From NCBI GenBank assembly GCA_021203665.1, contig JAJQAT010000230.1, positions 1 through 9,058 of the forward strand: a stretch of DNA of 9,058 bases, given 5' to 3'. Under the pieces are notes generated by a model. That model was not told the DNA's origin. It was given only the letters and a program-made list of their open reading frames with translations, and did not search any database. Numbering within the stretch: position 1 is the first letter of the stretch; every line of letters begins with the position of its first letter. Shown piece after piece: positions 1 through 6,830 of this stretch. The position numbers and the translations under genes were made by a program. The stretch comes from Bacillota bacterium (GTDB lineage: Bacteria > Bacillota > Clostridia > UBA1381).

Positions 1-78
1 GCCTGGACGATATTAAATAATTAAGAAAAATTTTGAAAAATATCATAAAAACCCCTTTATTATTTTTAAATTTTGGTG

Positions 79-84
79 TATAAT
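79..84 (+). promoter_or_regulatory. Candidate -10 box for the lyase gene
   Basis: A perfect TATAAT lies in an AT-rich stretch, with transcription expected to begin near base 91. The -35 region 17 bases upstream (TTTATT) is a poor match to TTGACA, so the promoter may be weak or need an activator. A start near base 91 would leave almost no leader for an ATG at 97. That argues for translation starting at one of the later in-frame ATGs. The rest of the first 78 bases shows nothing I can assign. Confidence 0.45.
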
Positions 85-129
85 TAAAATATTATAATGT
101 ATTTTATTTTAGAGAGGATTATGATATTC

Positions 130-2943
130 ATGAGAGAGGCAAGCTTTGATTTTGGAAAAAAACCTCCGGTTGACGGCTATACAAAAATAACGGAGAAGAC
201 TGTTTACTCAAAGGAAAGAGGCTTCGGACTTTTAAACGAGGCTGAGGCTGTGGAAAGAGAAATAGGCGAAAAAGAGCTTAACCGCGACTTCCTGCTCATG
301 GGCGGAAACACATTCAGAGCAGATATTGAAAACGGCGAGTATATGGTGCGCGTATCCACCGGCGACTACGTTGACGAGGGCGACGTTGTGACTCTTTTCC
401 GCGTGAACGGCGAAAAGCACGGCGCTTGGGTAATGGACGGCTGCGTTGAGGAAAAGGTTTTTCCGGTAACGGTCACGGACGGCAAGATTGAGTTTGCCTT
501 TGAAACAGGCAAGCATCCCTGCCTTAACAGCATAGACATCGCCGAGAAAAAGGACATTAAAATAACGGGAGTAAAAAGCGAGGTCACCGCAAAGCGCGAT
601 AAGGCGGCGGTAAAGCTTTCCTGGGATAAGGCTGACGGAGTTATAGGCTACAGAATATCGCGCCGAAATCCGAAAATCAACGAAATCGAAAAGGTTGAGG
701 ATGTTGTCACAGAGGAATTTACGGACGAGGACGTGGAGCTTTGCCAAAAGCATGAATACACGGTCTGCGGACTGTACGCGCATAAATTCCGCACGGACGA
801 CAAGGTAACGATTGATGTTGAGGTTACGGACGGCAAAAAGCTTGAGAATGAAATAACCGGTCTTGACGCGCGCGAAACCGCGAATTCCGTTACTCTTATT
901 TGGAACGGCATCAAGGAAGCCGTATGGTATAACGTATATCAAAAGGCTCCCTACGGAATATATAAATACATAGGCAAAACAACCGAGTGCAAATTTATCG
1001 ACGACAAGGTTGTGACAAATGTGCCGTTTATATACGCCGTTGAGGCTGTCACAACGAGCGGAATATCAAAGCGCCGCGAGGTCACAATAGATATGGAGGC
1101 TCAGCCGAAGACGCGCAAAATGGAAACTCTCGGCAGAGGCGCGGTCGCTATGATGACCGAGGACGGAGTGTTTTTAAGCTGGCGACTTAACGCGTATGAG
1201 TACGAGCAGGATATAAACTTTATCGTATTGAGAAACGGCGAAAGAATTTCCGATATTATAACCGACTCCACGAACTACCTTGACAAGGACGGCGGCGCGG
1301 AGGATATTTACACGATAAAAGCCGTAAAGGGAAACAAGGCGGAGAAAAAGGGCGTCGATGTTAAGGTCGTAAACGCTCCGTATATCTCGATTCCGCTTGA
1401 CAAGCCCGAAAATTATATCGACCCTCACGGCAAGTCATATCCGTATACCGCAAATGACGCGTCGGTTGCCGACCTTGACGGCGACGGCGAATACGAGATT
1501 GTACTCCGCTGGGACGCGAACGGCAAGGATAACTCTCATAAGGGATTCACGGGCGAGTGTATTCTTGACGCGTATAAGCTTGACGGAACCCATATGTGGA
1601 GAATTAACCTGGGCAGAAATATCCGCTCCGGCTCGCACTATACGCAGTTTATGGTGTATGACTTTAATAACGACGGCAAGGCGGAGCTTGTCTGCAAGAC
1701 GGCGGACGGCACAACGGACGGTGTCGGAAACGTAATCGGCGATAAGGACGCGGATTACAGAAACAAGGACGGATTTATTCTTGAGGGTCCGGAATTTTTA
1801 ACGCTCTTCAACGGAGAAACCGGCGAGATTATGGATACCGTGGATTATGACCCGCCGCGCGGAAACGTGAGAGAGTGGGGCGACAGCTGGGGCAACAGAG
1901 TTGACCGTTTCCTCGCGTGCGTGGCTTATCTTGACGGAGAAAATCCGAGCGTCGTAATGTGCCGCGGATATTATGACCACGGCTGCCCGACGGTTCTTGT
2001 CGCGTATGACGTTATAGACAATAAGCTTGTAAAGCGTTGGAAATTCCTTGCGAATAAAGACCAAAATATCGAATATACAAATCAGGGTAATCACAATCTC
2101 GGCGTCGGCGATATTGACGGCGACGGACTTGATGAAATAGTATACGGCGCCATGGCTGTCGACCACGACGGAACGGGAATTTATTCTACCCGACTTGAGC
2201 ACGGCGACTGTATGAATTTAGGAAACTTCACGAAAAAGACGCCGAACCTTGACTTTTTCCAAATACACGAGCATGAGCGCGCGGAGTACGGATACGAGGT
2301 GCGCGACCCCGCAACGGGTGAAATCAAGTGGGGTAAGTACACCGGACGCGACACCACAAGAGGATTGTGCGCGAAAATCGACCCGAGATACGAGGGCAAT
2401 CAGTGCTGGGTTATGGACGACGGTATTTTCACCATGGAGGGTGAAATGATAAACGAGCACGGTCCCGAATCCATAGACTTTGCAATATGGTGGGACGGCG
2501 ACCTTATCCGCGAGCTTTTGGACCACGAGTTTGACGAGGAATTGGAAGCGGGATACCCGAAAATATACAAATGGGATTATGAGAATAATAAGCTTATAAC
2601 AATTTTCGAACCCAACGGAGTGCTTTCAAACAACTGGAAGAAGGGTACTCCGTGTATACAGGCGGACATACTCGGCGACTGGAGAGAAGAGGCGGTGTGG
2701 AGAAACGAGGATAACACCGAGCTTAGAATATACACCACAACGGATATAACGCATCATAAATTCTACACATTCATGCACGACAGCGTGTACCGTTTGAGCG
2801 TTGCGTTCCAGAATACCGCGTACAATCAATGCACGCAGACGGGATTTTATATAGGCCCCGAAATGGATAAGCCTCCGGTTCCGAACAACGAATACGTGCG
2901 CGGCGTAAATATTCCGGATTTTACCGAGGATATTGACGATTAA
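130..2943 (+). CDS. Rhamnogalacturonan lyase, family PL11, with N-terminal acetylesterase-type domain and two Fn3-like modules
   Basis: Predicted to cleave the rhamnose-galacturonate backbone of rhamnogalacturonan I by beta-elimination, as YesW/YesX of Bacillus subtilis do. Counting from the ATG at 130 (937 aa), residues 4-137 resemble the beta-sandwich domain found before rhamnogalacturonan acetylesterases (YSKERGFG at 26-33). Two Fn3-like modules follow, at about 144-231 and 242-321. The PL11 part runs from about 331 to 924: a beta domain beginning METLGRGAV, then the propeller with calcium-loop motifs DLDGDGEYE (448-456), DFNNDGKAE (511-519), DIDGDGLDE (661-669) and DILGDWREE (846-854), and the late hallmark MHDSVYRLSVAFQN. 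In-frame ATGs lie at 97, 121 and 130. The purine-rich AGAGAGG at 111-117 is 3 bases from 121 and 12 from 130, and ATG 97 has no binding site. There is no signal peptide or membrane segment, so I infer cytosolic action on imported oligosaccharides. PL11 assignment is firm; domain borders are approximate. Confidence 0.93.
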   Translation: MREASFDFGKKPPVDGYTKITEKTVYSKERGFGLLNEAEAVEREIGEKELNRDFLLMGGNTFRADIENGEYMVRVSTGDYVDEGDVVTLFRVNGEKHGAWVMDGCVEEKVFPVTVTDGKIEFAFETGKHPCLNSIDIAEKKDIKITGVKSEVTAKRDKAAVKLSWDKADGVIGYRISRRNPKINEIEKVEDVVTEEFTDEDVELCQKHEYTVCGLYAHKFRTDDKVTIDVEVTDGKKLENEITGLDARETANSVTLIWNGIKEAVWYNVYQKAPYGIYKYIGKTTECKFIDDKVVTNVPFIYAVEAVTTSGISKRREVTIDMEAQPKTRKMETLGRGAVAMMTEDGVFLSWRLNAYEYEQDINFIVLRNGERISDIITDSTNYLDKDGGAEDIYTIKAVKGNKAEKKGVDVKVVNAPYISIPLDKPENYIDPHGKSYPYTANDASVADLDGDGEYEIVLRWDANGKDNSHKGFTGECILDAYKLDGTHMWRINLGRNIRSGSHYTQFMVYDFNNDGKAELVCKTADGTTDGVGNVIGDKDADYRNKDGFILEGPEFLTLFNGETGEIMDTVDYDPPRGNVREWGDSWGNRVDRFLACVAYLDGENPSVVMCRGYYDHGCPTVLVAYDVIDNKLVKRWKFLANKDQNIEYTNQGNHNLGVGDIDGDGLDEIVYGAMAVDHDGTGIYSTRLEHGDCMNLGNFTKKTPNLDFFQIHEHERAEYGYEVRDPATGEIKWGKYTGRDTTRGLCAKIDPRYEGNQCWVMDDGIFTMEGEMINEHGPESIDFAIWWDGDLIRELLDHEFDEELEAGYPKIYKWDYENNKLITIFEPNGVLSNNWKKGTPCIQADILGDWREEAVWRNEDNTELRIYTTTDITHHKFYTFMHDSVYRLSVAFQNTAYNQCTQTGFYIGPEMDKPPVPNNEYVRGVNIPDFTEDIDD

Positions 2944-2954
2944 TGTGTACAATG

Positions 2955-2982
2955 TATCAAAAAGATTACAAAACCTTTGATA
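2955..2982 (+). terminator. Weak AT-rich hairpin after the lyase gene
   Basis: TATCAAA at 2955-2961 is complementary to TTTGATA at 2976-2982 across a 14-base loop, and is followed by TTTT then mixed A/T bases. It lies 12 bases after the lyase stop codon, the right place for a terminator. The stem has only one G-C pair, however, and the U-run is short, so function is doubtful. A DNA-level operator role is an alternative. Confidence 0.3.
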
Positions 2983-3017
2983 TTTTATGTAAATTCTAAA
3001 AAAAAACAGTAACATGG

Positions 3018-3046
3018 TTGACCTTTTGGCTAAATTAGGATAGAAT
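3018..3046 (+). promoter_or_regulatory. Sigma-A-type promoter for rsmD
   Basis: TTGACC at 3018-3023 (5 of 6 to the -35 consensus) and TAGAAT at 3041-3046 (5 of 6 to the -10 consensus) are separated by exactly 17 bases. Transcription would begin near 3053, giving a leader of about 20 bases that contains only the ribosome binding site. This separates rsmD and coaD transcriptionally from the pectin lyase gene. Confidence 0.75.
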
Positions 3047-3072
3047 ATAGAATTTTACGTGGAGGACTGCGC

Positions 3073-3609
3073 ATGAGAATAATATCCGGAATAAGACGCG
3101 GACATAAGCTTTTTGAGTTTGAGGGCGATGACGTTCGCCCGACCACGGACAGGGTTAAGGAGTCCGTGTTCAATCTCATACAGCAATTTCTGCCGGACGC
3201 GGTGTGCCTTGATATGTTTGCCGGCAGCGGAGCGCTCAGCTTCGAGGCAATTTCAAGGGGCGCGAAACGAGCCGTCTGTATCGACTCTGACAAGCGTTCC
3301 GCGGATATTATAAAGAAAAATGCCGATTCTCTGTGTTTTTCCGATAATTGCGATATTATCAATATGTCGTGCTTTGACTATATAAAGAAAACCGATGAAA
3401 AATTCGATATAATCTTTCTCGACCCGCCGTATAATAAAAACTTCATTGAACCTGTGCTTGGCGCGATAGTCGAAAATGATGCTTTGAATGAGGATGGTAT
3501 AATAGTTTTGGAAAGCGACAGCACCGACTTCAGAGGGGATTTCGACGGCTTGGAAATATATAGGCAGAGGAAATACGGCAGAACGTATATCACAATTTAC
3601 AAAAAATAA
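3073..3609 (+). CDS. rsmD: 16S rRNA (guanine966-N2)-methyltransferase RsmD
   Basis: Transfers a methyl group from S-adenosylmethionine to N2 of G966 (E. coli numbering) of 16S rRNA during small-subunit assembly. The 178-residue length is normal for the family. Visible hallmarks are the N-terminal RIISG start and the conserved VRPTTDRVKESVFN segment (21-34), the SAM-binding loop DMFAGSGALSFEA (47-59), the acidic CIDSD strand end (69-73) that should contact the SAM ribose, and the catalytic DPPY motif of N-methyltransferases at 117-120. GGAGG at 3061-3065 sits 7 bases before the ATG. It has its own promoter just upstream. The following gene is coaD, a pairing that is widespread in Firmicutes. 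I see nothing odd in it. Confidence 0.96.
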   Translation: MRIISGIRRGHKLFEFEGDDVRPTTDRVKESVFNLIQQFLPDAVCLDMFAGSGALSFEAISRGAKRAVCIDSDKRSADIIKKNADSLCFSDNCDIINMSCFDYIKKTDEKFDIIFLDPPYNKNFIEPVLGAIVENDALNEDGIIVLESDSTDFRGDFDGLEIYRQRKYGRTYITIYKK

Positions 3610-3611
3610 GG

Positions 3612-3638
3612 TATACAAAGTCCTATCGGTTTTGTATA
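3612..3638. repeat. 8-bp inverted repeat between rsmD and coaD
   Basis: TATACAAA at 3612-3619 and TTTGTATA at 3631-3638 are perfect reverse complements across 11 bases. An inner CC/GG pair (3622-3623 with 3628-3629) could extend the stem in RNA. It starts three bases after the rsmD stop, so it may be a weak terminator, but no U-run follows on the + strand. It also covers the candidate -35 and part of the -10 of coaD, so it could be an operator. Confidence 0.4.
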
Positions 3639-3642
3639 TAAT
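3614..3642 (+). promoter_or_regulatory. Possible promoter for coaD
   Basis: A perfect TATAAT at 3637-3642 has TACAAA (3 of 6) at 3614-3619 with a 17-base spacer. Transcription would start near 3649, leaving a leader of about 50 bases that includes an unusually GC-rich patch at 3663-3681 able to form a small hairpin. The -35 is poor, so read-through from the rsmD promoter may supply most of the coaD message. Confidence 0.4.
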
Positions 3643-3698
3643 AAAAACAATAAACTATTTTACCGCTTGCCGGCGCGGCGGACAAGAAAGAGGAACAA

Positions 3699-4175
3699 AT
3701 GAGAATTGCAGTTTATCCCGGCAGCTTCGACCCGATAACAAACGGTCATCTCGACATCATCGAGCGCGCAAGCCGTGTTTATGACAAGGTTGTGGTCGGA
3801 GTTCTCAGCAACGCGAGCAAAAAGCCGCTCTTTACCGCTCAGGAGAGAGTGGATATGATACGCGCTGTGACGGAGCATCTCGAAAATGTGGAGGTTGACG
3901 CCTTTACGGGACTTTTGGTTGATTTTGCCGCAAGCAAAAACGCAACCGTGATTGTTAAGGGACTGCGTACCGTAGCCGATTTTGAATACGAATTTCAGAT
4001 GGCGCTTTTAAACAAGGCGCTCAATCCGGAATTTGAAACCATGTTTATGATGACGGATACAAAGTATTCCTACATCAGCTCAAGCATGGTAAGGGAGCTT
4101 GCGGGTTTTCACGGGGACTTGACAGGACTTGTGCCTTGTGAGATAATAGAAACAATCAAAGAAAAATATAAGTAG
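3699..4175 (+). CDS. coaD: Phosphopantetheine adenylyltransferase (CoaD)
   Basis: Catalyses the penultimate step of coenzyme A synthesis, joining AMP from ATP to 4'-phosphopantetheine to give dephospho-CoA, in the cytosol. The 158-residue length is typical. The nucleotidyltransferase signature is complete: GSFDPITNGHLD at 8-19 with the TxGH motif as TNGH (14-17), the substrate-binding KGLR at 87-90 followed by DFEYEFQMALLN (94-105), and the second ATP motif ISSSMVRE (126-133). AAGAGG lies 5 bases before the ATG. It follows rsmD by 89 bases and precedes a small coiled-coil gene by about 20. The sequence looks fully functional. Confidence 0.97.
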   Translation: MRIAVYPGSFDPITNGHLDIIERASRVYDKVVVGVLSNASKKPLFTAQERVDMIRAVTEHLENVEVDAFTGLLVDFAASKNATVIVKGLRTVADFEYEFQMALLNKALNPEFETMFMMTDTKYSYISSSMVRELAGFHGDLTGLVPCEIIETIKEKYK

Positions 4176-4195
4176 GACGGAAAGGATTGAAAAAA

Positions 4196-4651
4196 ATGGA
4201 TATGGACATGGATATCATGGAAATCGTTGACATGATGGAGGAAACTATTGAAAAGGCTTCGGCGGTGCCTCTTACCGGAAAGGTAATGGTTGATAAGGAC
4301 GAGCTTTTAGATTACATCCAGGAAATTCGTCTCGTATATCCCGACGAGCTTAAGGAAGCAAAGTGGGTTAAGGAGGAAAGACAGAGAATTTTGTCAGAGG
4401 CTGAAAGCAGAGCCGAGGCTATTCAAAAGAACGCCGAGGAAACCCAGATGCAGCTGATTGACGAGCACGAAATCACAAAATGCGCTTATGAGCAGGCAAA
4501 CGAGCTTGTGAACGCGGCACAGCAGAAATCCATTGAAATCAAGACGGATACCGACCAATATGTGGACGATATACTGAATGACGCGGAGCATCGTTTGGAC
4601 TTGCTTTTGAGAAAGGTTCGCGAGGACAGAACGTATTTTAACAATAACTAA
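4196..4651 (+). CDS. Small acidic coiled-coil protein of unknown function
   Basis: I recognise the type but not a function: similar short proteins beside coaD in Clostridia are loosely labelled ATPase or V-type ATPase subunit H-like, with no nucleotide-binding motif to justify it. From ATG 4196 the protein has 151 residues. It has a methionine/aspartate-rich start (MDMDMDIME), a conserved-looking block around KVMVDKDELLDYIQEIRLVYPDEL (24-47), then a long charged helix from about 50 to 145, rich in A, E, Q and R and likely to form a coiled coil. There is no signal peptide or membrane segment. AAAGGA at 4181-4186 is 9 bases from ATG 4196. The in-frame TTG at 4187 touches that site, but an imperfect AGGACGG lies 6 bases before it, so TTG 4187 is possible. 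The gene starts about 20 bases after coaD and is probably cotranscribed. A DivIVA-like scaffold or stalk-like role is speculation. Confidence 0.82.
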   Translation: MDMDMDIMEIVDMMEETIEKASAVPLTGKVMVDKDELLDYIQEIRLVYPDELKEAKWVKEERQRILSEAESRAEAIQKNAEETQMQLIDEHEITKCAYEQANELVNAAQQKSIEIKTDTDQYVDDILNDAEHRLDLLLRKVREDRTYFNNN

Positions 4652-4672
4652 GGGATAAAAAAGGAAATATAC

Positions 4673-4703
4673 AGGGCTGGATGAAATATTACTGTTCAGC
4701 TCT
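4673..4703 (+). terminator. Hairpin in the fhs leader, possible terminator
   Basis: AGGGCTGGA at 4673-4681 can pair with TTCAGCTCT at 4695-4703, a 9-bp stem with two G-U pairs and a 13-base loop. ATTTGTATT follows, a broken U-tract. It lies 21 bases after the coiled-coil gene and 26 before fhs, so it may end the coaD transcript partially or act as a leader element. I found no convincing sigma-A promoter between it and fhs. Confidence 0.4.
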
Positions 4704-4729
4704 ATTTGTATTACAGGGGAGGATAAGAA

Positions 4730-6400
4730 ATGCTGTCAGATATAGAAATCGCGCAGAGCGCCGAGATGAAGCACATAAGAGATATAGCCGCGTCCGTGGG
4801 AATCGGCGAGGACGATTTGGAATATTACGGAAAATATAAGGCGAAGATGTCGTCCGGCTTGTGGGACAAGGTAAAGGGCAACGCGGACGGCAAGCTTGTG
4901 CTTGTAACAGCGATTAATCCCACTCCGGCGGGCGAGGGAAAAACCACCACAACCATCGGACTCGGCGACGCGCTTACGAAAATGGGCAAAAAATGCACTC
5001 TCGCGCTCAGAGAACCGTCATTGGGACCGGTAATGGGTTTAAAGGGCGGCGCCGCGGGCGGCGGCTACAGTCAGGTTGTGCCTATGGAGGATATAAACCT
5101 CCATTTCACCGGCGATATGCACGCCATAACGGCGGCGAACAATCTGCTTTCGGCTATGATAGACAATCATATTCATCAGGGCAACGAGCTTGATATAGAC
5201 GTTACCAATATAGTATGGAAACGCGTTATAGACACAAACGACAGAGCTTTAAGGAAAATCGTTGTGGGTATGGGCGGAAAAATGAACGGCGTGCCGCACG
5301 AGGACGGATTTATGATTACCGTCGCGTCGGAGGTTATGGCGATTCTTTGTCTTGCGTCCGACCTTGACGATTTAAAAAAGCGCCTCGGCGAAATAATAAT
5401 CGGCTACAACAGAAAGGGCGCGCCCATAAAGGCGTCGGATTTAAACGCGCAGGGCGCGATGGCGGCGCTGCTCAAGGACGCGATAAAGCCTAATCTTGTT
5501 CAGACGCTCGAGCATACTCCGTGCTTTATCCACGGCGGACCGTTCGCTAATATCGCCCACGGCTGCAACAGCGTTCAGGCCACAAAGCTCGCGATGAAAT
5601 TATCCGATTATACGATAACGGAGGCGGGCTTCGGCGCGGATTTGGGCGCGGAAAAGTTTATGGATATAAAGTGCCGTATGGCGGGAATAAGTCCCGACGC
5701 GGTTGTTATAGTTGCCACCGTGCGCGCGCTGAAGTATAACGGCGGCGTAAGCAAGGAGAACCTCAAGGAGCCGAATGTTGACGCGCTCAGAAAGGGTATT
5801 GTCAATCTTGAAAAGCATATAGAAAATATGAAATCCTACGGCGTGCCGGTCGTTGTGGCGGTGAACCGATTTGACACGGACAGCGGCGAGGAGCTTGACA
5901 CCGTTATGGAAAGATGCGCTCGGCTCGGAGCGTCATGCGCGCTCAGCGAGGTATTCGCGAAGGGCGGCGCAGGCGGAATCGATCTCGCGGAAAAGGTTAT
6001 ATACGCGGTTGAAAACGAAACCGCGTCCTACAGACCCGCGTATGACGTCGATATGTCGATAAAGGATAAAATAAACGCGGTTGTGACCAAGATTTACGGC
6101 GGTAGCGGCGTTACATACACCGCGGCGGCGAATAAGCAGATAGCAAGGCTTGAGGAGCTGGGACTCGATAAAAAGCCTGTCTGTATGGCAAAGACGCAGT
6201 ATTCGCTGTCGGACAACCCCAAGCTTTTGGGACGTCCGGAAGGCTTTGAGGTTACGGTGAGCAATGTGAGAGTATCAAACGGCGCGGGATTTATAGTGGC
6301 GGAAACGGGCAATATTATGGTAATGCCGGGACTTCCGAAAATACCCGCCGCAAACAATATAGACGTTGACGCGGACGGAAGGATAACGGGATTGTTTTAA
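4730..6400 (+). CDS. fhs: Formate-tetrahydrofolate ligase
   Basis: ATP-dependent joining of formate to tetrahydrofolate, giving 10-formyltetrahydrofolate. This is the entry step of the methyl branch of the Wood-Ljungdahl pathway in acetogens, and in other anaerobes it supplies one-carbon units for purines and formyl-methionine. The 556-residue length matches the family. The P-loop PTPAGEGKTTT is at 64-74, followed by the highly conserved EPSLGPVMGLKGGAAGGG (95-112) and the INLHFTGDMHAI segment (122-133). The carboxy end ending in MVMPGLPKIPAAN is also typical. GGAGG at 4718-4722 stands 7 bases from the ATG. The stop codon is one base before tsaE, so the genes are cotranscribed. The window shows no other Wood-Ljungdahl genes, so acetogenesis cannot be concluded. 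Confidence 0.98.
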   Translation: MLSDIEIAQSAEMKHIRDIAASVGIGEDDLEYYGKYKAKMSSGLWDKVKGNADGKLVLVTAINPTPAGEGKTTTTIGLGDALTKMGKKCTLALREPSLGPVMGLKGGAAGGGYSQVVPMEDINLHFTGDMHAITAANNLLSAMIDNHIHQGNELDIDVTNIVWKRVIDTNDRALRKIVVGMGGKMNGVPHEDGFMITVASEVMAILCLASDLDDLKKRLGEIIIGYNRKGAPIKASDLNAQGAMAALLKDAIKPNLVQTLEHTPCFIHGGPFANIAHGCNSVQATKLAMKLSDYTITEAGFGADLGAEKFMDIKCRMAGISPDAVVIVATVRALKYNGGVSKENLKEPNVDALRKGIVNLEKHIENMKSYGVPVVVAVNRFDTDSGEELDTVMERCARLGASCALSEVFAKGGAGGIDLAEKVIYAVENETASYRPAYDVDMSIKDKINAVVTKIYGGSGVTYTAAANKQIARLEELGLDKKPVCMAKTQYSLSDNPKLLGRPEGFEVTVSNVRVSNGAGFIVAETGNIMVMPGLPKIPAANNIDVDADGRITGLF

Positions 6401-6401
6401 T

Positions 6402-6830
6402 ATGAATTATACTTCAAACAGCTGTGAGGAAACAAAGCAAATCGCGGAGCGGTTTGCCAAAAGCCTCAAAAAAGGCGACGTGATTTGTATGTACGGCGAT
6501 TTGGGCGCGGGCAAAACGGCGTTTGTGCAGGGACTTGCAAAGGGACTCGGAATTGACGAGCTTGTCACAAGTCCGACGTTTACCATAGTAAACGAATACA
6601 GCGGCATAATGCCCTTGTATCATTTTGACGTTTACCGCATTGCGGACTGCGATGAAATGTACGAGGTCGGTTATGAGGAATATGTGTACGGCGAGGGCGT
6701 AAGCGTAATCGAATGGCCTCAGCTTATAGCCGACATACTTCCGGAAAATCGGTACGACATAACCATATCAAAGGATTACGGCAAGGGCGAAAGCTACAGA
6801 AATATAGAAATTAAGGAGGTCGGGAAATGA
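6402..6830 (+). CDS. tsaE: tRNA t6A biosynthesis ATPase TsaE
   Basis: P-loop ATPase that drives the TsaB-TsaD complex through its cycle when threonylcarbamoyl is attached to A37 of ANN-decoding tRNAs. The 142 residues show Walker A GDLGAGKT at 32-39, the SPTFTIVNEY segment (57-66), HFDVYR (74-79), and VIEW (102-105), all in the usual order. Its ATG is one base after the fhs stop and lacks a good binding site (ACGGGA is about 10 bases away), so translation is probably coupled to fhs. Its TGA overlaps the tsaB ATG in ATGA. The neighbouring partner gene makes the assignment secure. Confidence 0.95.
   Translation: MNYTSNSCEETKQIAERFAKSLKKGDVICMYGDLGAGKTAFVQGLAKGLGIDELVTSPTFTIVNEYSGIMPLYHFDVYRIADCDEMYEVGYEEYVYGEGVSVIEWPQLIADILPENRYDITISKDYGKGESYRNIEIKEVGK

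Noticed and set aside
3..20. Tail of an upstream gene reading Leu-Asp-Asp-Ile-Lys-stop
   Set aside because: Six codons at the window edge cannot be distinguished from chance; the other two frames also reach stops within 24 bases.
97..129. Upstream ATG at 97 as the lyase start, giving a hydrophobic-looking N-terminus (MYFILERIMIF)
   Set aside because: There is no ribosome binding site before it, it falls within a few bases of the expected transcript start, and the extra residues are too short and charged to be a signal peptide.
232..942. Long open frame on the - strand (236 codons) inside the lyase gene
   Set aside because: It is antisense to strongly conserved PL11-type coding sequence, its translation resembles no protein family, and it reflects the codon bias of the real gene. 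Other antisense open frames at 1798-2202, 2626-3015, 6980-7372 and 7563-7979 were rejected likewise.
1397..1735. Open frame on the + strand in another frame within the lyase gene
   Set aside because: The translation is Thr/Arg/Ser-rich low-complexity sequence typical of a shifted frame, and the overlapping PL11 calcium-loop motifs account for the sequence.
4652..4729. Tetrahydrofolate riboswitch in the fhs leader
   Set aside because: The leader is only 78 bases with a single simple hairpin and lacks the conserved core and junctions of the THF riboswitch.
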